This document shows, piece by piece, positions 8,242 to 16,655 of a stretch of 64,000 nt of DNA (positions are counted from its first letter, which is position 1; the number at the start of each line of letters is the position of its first letter). Below the pieces are notes generated by a model. That model was not told the DNA's origin. It searched no databases and was given only the letters and a program-made list of their open reading frames with translations. A program made the translations under genes and the position numbers. This DNA is from Clostridia bacterium. GTDB lineage: Bacteria; Bacillota; Clostridia; Oscillospirales; Acutalibacteraceae. The stretch covers positions 21,280-85,279 of the forward strand of contig JAKSQK010000005.1 in the NCBI GenBank assembly GCA_024404145.1. The letters run 5' to 3'.

Positions 8242-9360
8242 ATGTTAAGCAATTTGTATAAAAAAATACTGGTATCTTTTGATAACAGAAAATTTGCATT
8301 TATTAAACTAAAAACGGCAATAGCCGAAGATGTCGCCATTTTTTCCAAACGAAAATTTTATAATACTGTTAAATGGACCAAGGAGCAAAAGGCGGAGTTT
8401 GATGCTTATTGGAAAAGAATATACGGCAAAAAAATCTCCGATAAATGGCATCGTCTTTATGAAGCATCATCGGGCAAATTCTGTATCAATTATATTCCTG
8501 AAAAAATGTATACAACCCTTATTGAAACAACATTAAACGACAGGCGTTATGCGAGATGTCTTGATGATAAGTTTATGGTTGAATTGTTATCAAAAAACTG
8601 TGGCTGTGTTGTCCCCGAAACTGTCGGTGGCTGTACCGGCAACCGTTATTTCGGTTGTGATAGAAAACCGATAGATAAAAAAACACTAATTGATATTTTG
8701 AAAAATACCGAAAATTCGGTCATCAAACCGACTTCCGGTTCAAGCTCGGGGCAGGGTATTTTGTTTTTTGATTCTTTATCCGATAAAACCGATAAAGAAA
8801 TTGAAAATATTATCGATTCATACGGCGAACATTTTATTATTCAAAAGAAAATCGAACAAAACCCTGTATTTTCGGCATTAAACGATAGTTCTATCAATAC
8901 TGTAAGAATAACTACTTATATTGTTGACGGTGAGATTTACCATGTACCTCTGTTTTTCAGAATAGGTCGAAAAGGAAAGCTTGTTGATAATGTTCATGCC
9001 GGCGGACTTTGTATCGGTGTAACCGATGACGGAAGTTTAAGCAAAGAAGCATATCTTCTCGGCTACGGCGACAACAGCAAAAAATATACCTCTCATCCAG
9101 ACAGTAACATTAAATTTGAAGGTTACATATTGCCTAATATGAAAGAAATAATTGCCGCCGCTTATAAGGTGCAGTCAAATATGCCTGCTACAAACATTGT
9201 TTCTTGGGATTTTACGCTTGATAAGGATAATAATCCCGTTCTTATTGAGGCAAATATTATGGGACAAGGTATATGGGCTTCTCAGATGATACACGGAAAA
9301 GGTCCTTTCGGAGAGCAAACAGAAAAGATAATCAAGGAGATTAGAAATGGCAGAAAATAA
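8242..9360 (+). CDS. Sugar-transfer-associated ATP-grasp protein
   Basis: ATP-grasp protein of 372 residues of the type often annotated as sugar-transfer associated. Features are VIKPTSGSSSGQGI near residue 155 (ATP-lysine and glycine-rich loop), IIQKKIEQNP, NTVRITTYIVDGEIY, and the metal-binding pair near the end (SWDFTLDKDNNPVLIEAN). Family members are usually next to capsule genes and are predicted carboxylate-amine ligases. It is the second ATP-grasp protein of the operon, so two amide bonds or two substrates could be involved. AAGGAG precedes the ATG. A TATAAT lies at 8217-8222 but lacks a well-spaced -35. The 3' end overlaps the next glycosyltransferase by 14 bases. Confidence 0.82.
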   Translation: MLSNLYKKILVSFDNRKFAFIKLKTAIAEDVAIFSKRKFYNTVKWTKEQKAEFDAYWKRIYGKKISDKWHRLYEASSGKFCINYIPEKMYTTLIETTLNDRRYARCLDDKFMVELLSKNCGCVVPETVGGCTGNRYFGCDRKPIDKKTLIDILKNTENSVIKPTSGSSSGQGILFFDSLSDKTDKEIENIIDSYGEHFIIQKKIEQNPVFSALNDSSINTVRITTYIVDGEIYHVPLFFRIGRKGKLVDNVHAGGLCIGVTDDGSLSKEAYLLGYGDNSKKYTSHPDSNIKFEGYILPNMKEIIAAAYKVQSNMPATNIVSWDFTLDKDNNPVLIEANIMGQGIWASQMIHGKGPFGEQTEKIIKEIRNGRK

Positions 9361-10459
9361 TCCAAACGATAAAGAACCCATAAGAGTTCTTTGTGTTTTT
9401 TCATCGCTCGACCGAGGCGGTGCAGAGTCAATGTGTATGAACCTTTACCGCAATATTGACAGAAGTAAAGTTCAGTTTGATTTTGTAAAACATTCCTCAA
9501 AAAAAGGCAGCTTTGAAGACGAAATTATTTCGCTCGGAGGAAAAATTTTCGAGGCGCCGAGATATAGCGCAAAAACCCATTTTCAATATACGAGATGGTG
9601 GAAAAATCATTTGAAAAACCATTCTGAACATAAGATAATCCACGGACATTTCTTTTCAATTTCGCCTATTTATTTTTCGGTTGCACATAAATTCGGTTGC
9701 AAAACCGTTGCTCATTCTCATTGTGCGCAGCCAAATAGAAACGGTTTATACAGAAAACTAAAAATGCATATTGTTATGCAAACGGAAAAACATTCCGATT
9801 ATTGTTTTGCGTGTAACGAGGAGTCGGGCAAGTGGCTTTTTCCGCATAAACAATTTACCGTTATTAACAATGCGATAGATACTGAACTCTATTCATATAA
9901 CCCTTCTTTGCGCAAAGAAGTTAAAAGCGAGTTTAACTTAGGCGATGATATAACGGTTGGAACGGTAGGAAGTATGCAGTCGGTTAAAAATCCCTTCGGG
10001 ATTATAGCAATTATGAAGGAAATTTGCGCTAAAAGTCCGAATGCCAAACTTTTATGGGTCGGCGAAGGCGAACTTCATACCAAAATAGAAGAGAGCATCA
10101 AAGAAAACAACCTTCAAGATAATATAATTTTAACCGGAATAAGAAGCGATGTTAACCGTCTGATGCAGGGAATGGATGTATTTATTCTTCCGTCATTTTC
10201 GGAAGGTTTGCCCGTTGTTTCAATAGAGGCACAGGCATCAGCACTTCCTTGTTTTTTCAGCGACCGAGTTTCAGAAGATACAAATATTTTAGGTGATTGC
10301 AGATATCTTCCGCTTGATAATCCGAAATTATGGGCAGAGCAGATACTTAATCTTGAATATGAGCGGAAAGATACTCATAAAGAGGTTGCAAATGCCGGAT
10401 ATGATGTTAAAAAAACTGCTTTGTATTTGCAGAATTTTTATTTAGATTTAATCTCTTGA
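9347..10459 (+). CDS. Glycosyltransferase family 4 (EpsF-type)
   Basis: GT-B fold glycosyltransferase of 370 residues. The N-terminal domain has SLDRGGAESMCMNLYRN, the usual glycine-rich acceptor loop of GT4 enzymes. The C-terminal donor-binding domain has VGTVGSMQSVKNP, LLWVGEGEL and FILPSFSEGLPVVSIEAQ, the EX7E-type motif that binds the nucleotide sugar. It should add one sugar to the undecaprenyl-linked repeat unit on the cytoplasmic face of the membrane. It overlaps the ATP-grasp gene by 14 bases, which implies coupled translation. Donor and linkage cannot be read from sequence. Confidence 0.9.
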   Translation: MAENNPNDKEPIRVLCVFSSLDRGGAESMCMNLYRNIDRSKVQFDFVKHSSKKGSFEDEIISLGGKIFEAPRYSAKTHFQYTRWWKNHLKNHSEHKIIHGHFFSISPIYFSVAHKFGCKTVAHSHCAQPNRNGLYRKLKMHIVMQTEKHSDYCFACNEESGKWLFPHKQFTVINNAIDTELYSYNPSLRKEVKSEFNLGDDITVGTVGSMQSVKNPFGIIAIMKEICAKSPNAKLLWVGEGELHTKIEESIKENNLQDNIILTGIRSDVNRLMQGMDVFILPSFSEGLPVVSIEAQASALPCFFSDRVSEDTNILGDCRYLPLDNPKLWAEQILNLEYERKDTHKEVANAGYDVKKTALYLQNFYLDLIS

Positions 10460-10471
10460 AAGGGAATCAGT

Positions 10472-11362
10472 ATGGCAAAAATAACAGTTTTTACCCCTGC
10501 TTATAACAGGGCACATACGATTGAGCGAACATACAAAAGTCTTTGCGAACAAACATGTAAGGATTTTATTTGGATGGTTATTGATGACGGCTCAACCGAC
10601 AATACCGCAGAGCTTGTTAAAAAATGGCAGACTGCCGATAACGGATTTGAAATTGAGTATTATTATAAAAAGAACGGCGGTATGCATACGGCTCATAATT
10701 TAGCATACGAGAAGATAAAAACCGAGCTTAATGTTTGTATTGATTCTGATGACGGAATGCCCGAAACGGCAGTTGAAGATATATTGAATTTTTGGAAAGA
10801 AAACGGTTCAAAAGATGTTGCCGGAATAGTTGCTCTTGACAGCGATTTTGATGGCAATGTTTTAGGTACCCGTTTGCCTAAGGGCGTTAAAATCGCATCT
10901 ACCGAAGATGTTTATTCAAAATATCACTGCACCGGCGATAAAAAATTCATTTACCGAACCGAAATTATAAATTCGGTTGCGCCTTATCCCGAATTTGAGG
11001 GCGAAAAATTAGTGGCTCTCGGCTATAAATATACTTTGGTTGCCGATAACTATGATATGCTTTTAATGGATAAGGTTGTATGCCTTGTCGATTATCAAAT
11101 TGACGGTTCTTCAAATACGATTTTTAAGCAGTATTTACAAAGCCCCAGAGGTTTCGCCGCAGGGAAAATCCTCCGTATGACGAGAACTAAAAGCAGACGG
11201 GACAGGATAAAAACAATTGCGCACTATATTGCTGAATGTAGAATTGCAAAGGATAAGGACTGGCTTAAAAATTCGCCATATAAAATAAGAACGGTTCTTT
11301 TTTATCCGTTAGGGTTTGCACTTGAAAAATATATTCGCTATGTTAACAGAAAACTGAAATAG
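10472..11362 (+). CDS. Glycosyltransferase family 2
   Basis: Inverting GT-A glycosyltransferase of 296 residues. The start (FTPAYNRAHTIERTYKSL) and VIDDGSTDNTAE are the classic nucleotide-binding segment. CIDSDDGMPE supplies the DXD-type metal site around residue 90. The C-terminus is basic and without clear membrane spans. The start follows GAAAGGGAA. The last 15 codons (from FALEKYIRY) are almost exactly repeated after the next gene at 11939-11992, a sign that this end of the gene took part in a recombination event. Sugar specificity unknown. Confidence 0.9.
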   Translation: MAKITVFTPAYNRAHTIERTYKSLCEQTCKDFIWMVIDDGSTDNTAELVKKWQTADNGFEIEYYYKKNGGMHTAHNLAYEKIKTELNVCIDSDDGMPETAVEDILNFWKENGSKDVAGIVALDSDFDGNVLGTRLPKGVKIASTEDVYSKYHCTGDKKFIYRTEIINSVAPYPEFEGEKLVALGYKYTLVADNYDMLLMDKVVCLVDYQIDGSSNTIFKQYLQSPRGFAAGKILRMTRTKSRRDRIKTIAHYIAECRIAKDKDWLKNSPYKIRTVLFYPLGFALEKYIRYVNRKLK

Positions 11363-11366
11363 TTTT
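11313..11366 (+). repeat. Direct repeat copy A (3' end of the GT2 gene)
   Basis: This 54-base stretch covers the last codons, the stop and a few downstream bases of the GT2 gene. It recurs at 11939-11992 with about four or five mismatches, including an uninterrupted shared core of about 30 bases. The two copies flank the hexapeptide acetyltransferase gene. It reads as one side of a duplication or homologous-recombination junction. Confidence 0.8.
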
Positions 11367-11421
11367 GTTTTCTTGTTTATTAAAGTAATAGTCAATTGTT
11401 TTTTAATATCGGGAGGTTAAG

Positions 11422-11862
11422 ATGATAGGATACTATTATTGTTATGAAAGAGCCGTTCGCCGCATTTCTTTGCTAAATAGGAAAAAGCACGGTGAATTCT
11501 TGTCAAGATTTTTTTCTTCACTTATTCGTATTATTTATCCATGTGATATTGATTGCCATGCAAAAATTGGCGAAAATGTTCGCATTCCTCATGCTACGGG
11601 AATAGTTATAGGATATTCGGCAGTAATTGAAGATGATGTTTTAATAATGTCAGGTGTTGTAATCGGCAGTAGATTTGACCATAATGGAGAGCGTGGTCAT
11701 GCAACGATTAAAAAAGGTGCAATGCTTGGTGCAAATTGTGTTATTTTAGGTAGAATTACAGTTGGCGAAGGTGCAAAAATCGGTGCCGGTGCCGTAGTAA
11801 CAAAAGATGTACCGCCAAACGCAACGGTAGTCGGTGTAAACAAAATTATAAAAACATCTTAA
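11422..11862 (+). CDS. Hexapeptide-repeat O-acetyltransferase (serine acetyltransferase-like, short)
   Basis: Left-handed beta-helix acetyltransferase of 146 residues, related to the catalytic half of CysE but without its N-terminal helical domain. Hexapeptide repeats run through the protein, for example IGENVRIPHATGIVIG, IEDDVLIMSGVVIG, IGAGAVVTKDVPPNATVVG. Short CysE-like proteins in capsule loci commonly acetylate a hydroxyl of the glycan or its precursor with acetyl-CoA. The start has the strong site GGGAGG at a proper distance. The gene is bracketed by direct repeats at 11313 and 11939, so it looks like a cassette inserted between the GT2 gene and the polymerase gene. Confidence 0.87.
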   Translation: MIGYYYCYERAVRRISLLNRKKHGEFLSRFFSSLIRIIYPCDIDCHAKIGENVRIPHATGIVIGYSAVIEDDVLIMSGVVIGSRFDHNGERGHATIKKGAMLGANCVILGRITVGEGAKIGAGAVVTKDVPPNATVVGVNKIIKTS

Positions 11863-11938
11863 AAGAGATTAAAAATGCAAAAACAATGCGAGTTTATGTA
11901 TATTTGAAAATCTAAACCGTAGTGATTATCAAAATAAC

Positions 11939-11992
11939 GGTTTGCGCTTAGAAAATATATTCGCTATGTTAACAGAAAACTAAAATAGTTTT
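11939..11992 (+). repeat. Direct repeat copy B (orphan GT2 3' end)
   Basis: This stretch would encode FALRKYIRYVNRKLK and a TAG stop, the same tail as the GT2 gene that ends at 11362, with one amino-acid change (E to R). There is no GT2 body upstream of it. It is best read as the leftover end of a diverged GT2 allele that once lay directly in front of the EpsG-like gene. Confidence 0.8.
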
Positions 11993-12013
11993 TTTTGAAA
12001 GGTTAAATTTTAG

Positions 12014-13126
12014 ATGGTTATTTATTGGATAATATATATTTGGGCTATGTTCTTTTCGTTTATGTATAAAAACAATACGAAAAAAAGCGTTATTCAAACG
12101 AAAAACGGCGTTTATGAAAAACAAATATACAGCGTTATTTATGTGTTGATAACACTATTTGCTTTGTGGTTTTTTGTTGGATTCAGAACGGGCGGTGTCG
12201 GCGATACTGCAAATTATATTTACAGATACCGAATAACTCCTACCACTTTTGAGTTCCCCTCATTTTCTTCAACTTATTTAATGGAGTTTTTGAGAAGATT
12301 TTTCAAAGCATTTGTTTCAACCAACCCGACTGTATGGCTTTTATTTGTTGCAACAATTACGGTTATTCCGTTGGCTGCGGGACTTGCAGAATTCTCTATC
12401 GACCTTGGCGTTTCTATTTCTTTCTATATTTTAAGCGGTTGTTTCGAGTATTTTTTCAACGGTGCAAGACAGCTTATCGCTATCGCCATTTGTTTTTATG
12501 CGGCAAAATATCTTGTAAGAGAAAAAGTTGTCCATTATGTTATACTTGTAGGAGTAGCGTCGCTTTTCCACCCATCGTCTTTGGTTATGTTATCGGCGAT
12601 AGTTTTGTATAAGATTAAACCTTGGAGTAACTATACTACCGTAATTATCGCTTTTTGTGTTGTTTTGCTTTTATTGCCGAAATCATTTACGGCAGACTTG
12701 GTTACTGATGCAACTGCGGGAACATCCTATTCGGCATACGGCAGGTCGCTTCAAACAAACGGCGCAAACCCCGTAAGGTCGGTCGTTATGGTTATCCCCA
12801 CAGTTCTTTCATATCTTTTCCGTGAAAAAATCAAAGAGCTTGACGACCCGATTCTTAATTTTTCGGTTAATATGAGTCTTGTTAACTCTTTATTATATGT
12901 TTTCGCAATATTCTATAACGCCTTGGTTGTTACAAGAATTGCAGCATATTTTATTGTATTTCTTATGGTTCTTTATCCATACTTATTCAATTATGTTTTG
13001 CCCAAAGGGTCAAAGTATTTTAAGGGACTTTTTTATATATTTTTCTTGATTTATTTTATTTATCAAATGTATTTTATCTACGGAGGTTTGCCGTACAGAA
13101 GTACAACCCTCGGCATAAGAGCATAA
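12014..13126 (+). CDS. EpsG/Wzy-like polysaccharide polymerase
   Basis: Polytopic membrane protein of 370 residues with roughly ten hydrophobic spans. The segment FVGFRTGGVGDTANYIYRYR after the second span is typical of EpsG-family Wzy-like proteins, where an arginine/aspartate-rich external loop follows the early helices. It should link flipped repeat units on the outer face of the membrane. It is the only polymerase candidate in the operon. The ribosome site GAAAGG is adequate. Polymerases of this family diverge greatly, so the assignment rests on topology, the loop motif and context. Confidence 0.8.
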   Translation: MVIYWIIYIWAMFFSFMYKNNTKKSVIQTKNGVYEKQIYSVIYVLITLFALWFFVGFRTGGVGDTANYIYRYRITPTTFEFPSFSSTYLMEFLRRFFKAFVSTNPTVWLLFVATITVIPLAAGLAEFSIDLGVSISFYILSGCFEYFFNGARQLIAIAICFYAAKYLVREKVVHYVILVGVASLFHPSSLVMLSAIVLYKIKPWSNYTTVIIAFCVVLLLLPKSFTADLVTDATAGTSYSAYGRSLQTNGANPVRSVVMVIPTVLSYLFREKIKELDDPILNFSVNMSLVNSLLYVFAIFYNALVVTRIAAYFIVFLMVLYPYLFNYVLPKGSKYFKGLFYIFFLIYFIYQMYFIYGGLPYRSTTLGIRA

Positions 13127-13134
13127 TTAAATTG

Positions 13135-13151
13135 CGCTTTATTAAAGCGCC
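13135..13151. other. 17-bp perfect inverted repeat between polymerase and GT4 genes
   Basis: The sequence GCGCTTTATTAAAGCGC lies nine bases after the polymerase stop. It could form a short hairpin in the polycistronic mRNA, with no T-run after it, so it is not a standard terminator. It might protect an mRNA end or attenuate expression. Confidence 0.4.
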
Positions 13152-13186
13152 AACCTCAGTCGCTTTTGAAAGAAACGGTGATTATT

Positions 13187-14314
13187 ATGAAGCCAAAGAC
13201 AAAAGTTTTATTCCTTATTCAGGATTTGAAACACGGCGGAGCCGAAAAGGTTCTTGTTAACCTTGCAAATAATCTTGATAAAACAAAATATGATGTAACG
13301 GTTAAAACTCTTTTTAATAAAGGCGTTCATATAAAGAATATAAAAAACGATGTTACATATATAAAAGGTCTTCCTTTTGAATTTCGGGGTAATTCGCATA
13401 TCATAAAGAAAATTCCCCCAAAATGGCTTTACCGTTTTTTTGTTAAGGATAAATATGATATTGTTGCCGCCTTTCTCGAAGGAAATGCAACAAGAGTTTT
13501 ATCGGGTTGCACCGATGAAAAAACCAAAAAAGTTGCATGGATACATATAGAAATGCCCAGCATAAAAACTTCATTTTCTTCAAACGATGAAGCGGCAAGA
13601 GAGTATTCGAAATTTGATGATATAATCTGTGTTTCCGAAACCGTAAAAGAGGCATTCGAAAAGGCAGCAAATAAAAAATTCGAAAATATAGAAGTTTTAT
13701 ATAATGTTAACGAAACCGAACAGATTATCGAAAAAAGCAACGAAATAATAGATGATATCAAATTTAATAAGGATAAGATAAATCTTATTTCGGTTGCAAA
13801 AATGGTGCCCTCAAAGGGCTATGACCGACTTATACCCGTTATCGCAAAACTAAATAAGGAACTAAATAATATTTTGCATTTGTATTTGCTCGGAATAGGA
13901 GAGCAACAAGACGAACTCGAAAAAATAGCCAAGCAAAACGGCGCTTCGGATTTTGTAACTTTTTTGGGTTTCAAGGAAAATCCTTATAAGTATGTAAAAC
14001 AGGCGGATTTATATGTATGCTCTTCGAGAAAAGAAGGTTTTTCAACCGCTGTTACGGAAGCGCTTGTTGTCGGAACTGCGGTTGTATCGACAAATTGTTC
14101 GGGTGCTTATGAGTTGCTTGGAAACAATAATGAATACGGAATTGTAACCGATAACAGCGAAGAGGGAATATATAACGGCATAAAAGATATGGTAATCGGT
14201 GAAAAATATAAAGATTATTCAGTTAAGGCATTGGCAAGGGGTAAAGAGTTCAGTACGCAAAATACGACAAAGGCAGTTGAAAAAATGTTTGAAAGGTTGA
14301 TAACTAATGAATAA
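13187..14314 (+). CDS. Glycosyltransferase family 4
   Basis: GT-B glycosyltransferase of 375 residues, taking the ATG at 13187 with GGTGAT five bases upstream; the TTG at 13166 is less likely. The N-terminus FLIQDLKHGGAEKVLVNLAN and the C-terminal SVAKMVPSKGYDRLI and YVCSSRKEGFSTAVTEAL are classic GT4 signatures. It should act on the lipid-linked repeat unit in the cytoplasm. Its last eight bases overlap the next glycosyltransferase start, so the two genes are coupled. Donor unknown. Confidence 0.9.
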   Translation: MKPKTKVLFLIQDLKHGGAEKVLVNLANNLDKTKYDVTVKTLFNKGVHIKNIKNDVTYIKGLPFEFRGNSHIIKKIPPKWLYRFFVKDKYDIVAAFLEGNATRVLSGCTDEKTKKVAWIHIEMPSIKTSFSSNDEAAREYSKFDDIICVSETVKEAFEKAANKKFENIEVLYNVNETEQIIEKSNEIIDDIKFNKDKINLISVAKMVPSKGYDRLIPVIAKLNKELNNILHLYLLGIGEQQDELEKIAKQNGASDFVTFLGFKENPYKYVKQADLYVCSSRKEGFSTAVTEALVVGTAVVSTNCSGAYELLGNNNEYGIVTDNSEEGIYNGIKDMVIGEKYKDYSVKALARGKEFSTQNTTKAVEKMFERLITNE

Positions 14315-15392
14315 TGCTATTGCAATTATTACAAGTTATGATGGCCCGTACGGCGGAAATTTCATTGCTTCAATTAAAGCGCTTGACAAGAAAATAAAAG
14401 ATAACGGTTATAAAACGGTTTATATTTTTCAAAGAAAAGTTAAAGATTTTTCTTGGATTCAGCAGGTAATCGGCTTTGCCGATAAGGTGTATTTTTTAGA
14501 GTATAAACCTAATTCATTAAGTAATGTAAAAGAAATAAGAAAAATACTGTTATCGGAGAATGTTAAGCTTATTTATTCGAGAATGGGCGGTTGGGATTTA
14601 GCGGCTCATTTTGCGGCACTTAAACTTCCTATTGTTTGGCATATGGAAATGGAGCCGAATTTATCGGTAAAATCAAAAAGGATTAAATATTTCGGAAAAT
14701 ACCGAATTTTAAGCAACAAAAATGTTTATTCAGTTGCCGTTTCAAACCCCGGCGCCGATACGCTTAATACTCTTAATCTTAAAAACAAGTGTATTTCGAT
14801 ACCGAATGCGGCGGCTATTGATAAACTTATAAAAAAGGACGAGCCGAATTTTAATAAAACCCCAATTAAAAACCTCATTGTTTTCGGATATAATCCTTAT
14901 GTTAAAGGGCTTGATTTGGTATTTGATGCGTTAGAGGTAATAAATAAAGACGAAACAAAATGCAAACTCCTTATTTCTGCGCAGGAACTGACTTATAAAT
15001 ATACCGAAAGCCGTTACGGCAACAATATTCCCTCATGGGCGGAATTATTAGAGCCGACCGAGAATGTTTCGGAAATTTATAACAGGGCGGATATAATGAT
15101 ATCTTCGAGTCGGCGAGAGGGCTTTTCGTTCTGTCTGCTTGAAGCATTATATTCGGGGTTGCCGTCTGTTTATTCCGATATCCCCGGCACAAACTGGGCA
15201 GACGAGATGAAGGGCGTTTACCGTTTTGAAAGCGGAAATGCGAATGACCTCATAAGGGCAATAAACGAATGTATGGAACATTCGGTTACTAAGAATGAGC
15301 AAGAGCATAACCGAAAACTCATAACCGAAAAGTATTCGCTCGATGTGTGGACAGAAAAGTTTATCAAATTATTTAACAGTATATTAAAGTAA
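14307..15392 (+). CDS. Glycosyltransferase family 4
   Basis: Protein of 361 residues with GT-B architecture. ITSYDGPYGGNFIASIKAL stands in for the N-terminal acceptor loop. VFGYNPYVKGLDLVFDAL and MISSSRREGFSFCLLEAL form the donor-binding half with the EX7E-like pair. It overlaps the previous glycosyltransferase by eight bases. The N-terminal half is more divergent than in the neighbouring GT4 genes. It is expected to transfer one sugar of the repeat unit. Confidence 0.87.
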   Translation: MNNAIAIITSYDGPYGGNFIASIKALDKKIKDNGYKTVYIFQRKVKDFSWIQQVIGFADKVYFLEYKPNSLSNVKEIRKILLSENVKLIYSRMGGWDLAAHFAALKLPIVWHMEMEPNLSVKSKRIKYFGKYRILSNKNVYSVAVSNPGADTLNTLNLKNKCISIPNAAAIDKLIKKDEPNFNKTPIKNLIVFGYNPYVKGLDLVFDALEVINKDETKCKLLISAQELTYKYTESRYGNNIPSWAELLEPTENVSEIYNRADIMISSSRREGFSFCLLEALYSGLPSVYSDIPGTNWADEMKGVYRFESGNANDLIRAINECMEHSVTKNEQEHNRKLITEKYSLDVWTEKFIKLFNSILK

Positions 15393-15403
15393 AAGGATTT
15401 TTT

Positions 15404-16243
15404 ATGGTTAATACGGAACTTCTTGATAAAAATGATGCAAAAATATATTTGCTTTATCTTTTGAAAAACATTTATAAAATAACAGAAGAAAATGATATTC
15501 CCATTTATGCAAGTGGCGGAACCTGTCTTGGTGCGGTAAGGCATAAAGGTATGATACCTTGGGATGACGATATAGATTTAATGATTTTCCGCAAAGATTA
15601 TCAAAAATTCGTAACTCTTTGCGAAAGGTTATTGCCCAGTCCCATCGTTATAAGAACAAGGGAAAACGACCCGCTTTTTTATCAAGAATTTGCAAAGGTT
15701 TGCTTTTTAGACGACAACGGCAAATATACCGAGTTATCTATTGATATATTTGAACTTGACGAAACAAATCCAAACAGAAAACTCTTCCGCAGTATTCAAA
15801 ATTTTGTTAAATCGAGTTTATATCATATAAAAATGTATAAGGTTACAAAATCAGAGCAGGGCGATTTTCATTCGAAATCCTTTGCAAAGGGAATACTGCT
15901 TGGTTTCTTTTCTTTTTTGCTGCCGATTAAGACAATAGATAAATTACTCTTAAAAACACTGACGGCAGAAAAAAAGAGCGGAGATTATCTTGTTAATTGG
16001 GGAGCCGCCTACCATTATACTAAGGCAACATATCCCAAAAAAGCATTCGGAACTCCAAAGAAAATGCCGTTTGAGAATACATATGTTTGGGCCGAAGAAT
16101 ATCCCGAAATGATTCTTGAACAGTTATACGGAAAGAATTATATGAATCCGCCTCCGCCCGAAAAACGGACTGACCACGGGGTTAAAGCATTTACTTGCAG
16201 TAAATTAGATTTTGAAAAAATTAAAAAAGAAGTGGGTATGTAA
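15404..16243 (+). CDS. LicD-family phosphotransferase
   Basis: Protein of 279 residues with the LicD hallmark GAVRHKGMIPWDDDIDL near residues 45-62, a nucleotidyltransferase-fold metal site. LicD proteins move phosphocholine, phosphoribitol or a similar phospho-alcohol from a CDP-linked donor onto a sugar of teichoic acid or capsule. The next gene is a TagD-like cytidylyltransferase and the operon ends with a LicC-like cytidylyltransferase, both able to make CDP-activated donors. A phospho-alcohol decoration (for example glycerol phosphate or phosphocholine) is therefore well supported by context, though which one is open. Confidence 0.9.
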   Translation: MVNTELLDKNDAKIYLLYLLKNIYKITEENDIPIYASGGTCLGAVRHKGMIPWDDDIDLMIFRKDYQKFVTLCERLLPSPIVIRTRENDPLFYQEFAKVCFLDDNGKYTELSIDIFELDETNPNRKLFRSIQNFVKSSLYHIKMYKVTKSEQGDFHSKSFAKGILLGFFSFLLPIKTIDKLLLKTLTAEKKSGDYLVNWGAAYHYTKATYPKKAFGTPKKMPFENTYVWAEEYPEMILEQLYGKNYMNPPPPEKRTDHGVKAFTCSKLDFEKIKKEVGM

Positions 16244-16244
16244 A

Positions 16245-16655
16245 TTGATTATCGGATATACTCAGGGAACATACGATATGTTTCATATAGGACATTTGAA
16301 TATTTTCAGAAATGCTAAAAAATATTGCGATTATTTAATAGTCGGAGTAAACTCCGATGATTTGGTAAAGCAGTATAAAAACAAATCGGTAATTGTTCCG
16401 TTAGCAGAGCGTATGGATATAGTATCTTCCATAAAATATGTTGATGAAGTTATCGAATGTAATACATTGGATAAAAACGAAATACTAAAAAAAGTTCATT
16501 TCGATAAAATTTTCATCGGCGATGACTGGAAGGGCAATAAGCGCTGGGTTGAAACTGAAAAAGAAATGAAAGAAAAGGGCATTGAGCTTGTCTTTTTACC
16601 GCATACCGACGGTACAAGTTCAACCGTTCTGAGAGAAAAATTAAATGGGTATTAA
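16245..16655 (+). CDS. TagD-like cytidylyltransferase
   Basis: Small nucleotidyltransferase of 136 residues, taking the TTG at 16245 one base after the LicD stop so that the protein begins MIIGYTQGTYDMFHIGH. The HIGH signature and the late motif HTDGTSSTVLRE match glycerol-3-phosphate cytidylyltransferase and related CTP enzymes, whose length (about 130) it shares. It should convert a phospho-alcohol such as glycerol-3-phosphate to its CDP derivative. Directly after LicD, it probably supplies the LicD donor. Members of this fold can also use ethanolamine phosphate or a sugar phosphate, so glycerol is only the default reading. Confidence 0.87.
   Translation: MIIGYTQGTYDMFHIGHLNIFRNAKKYCDYLIVGVNSDDLVKQYKNKSVIVPLAERMDIVSSIKYVDEVIECNTLDKNEILKKVHFDKIFIGDDWKGNKRWVETEKEMKEKGIELVFLPHTDGTSSTVLREKLNGY

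Noticed and set aside
11313..11992. Insertion sequence or transposon
   Set aside because: The flanking repeats are pieces of a gene end, not terminal inverted repeats, and no transposase is present. Homologous recombination explains them better.
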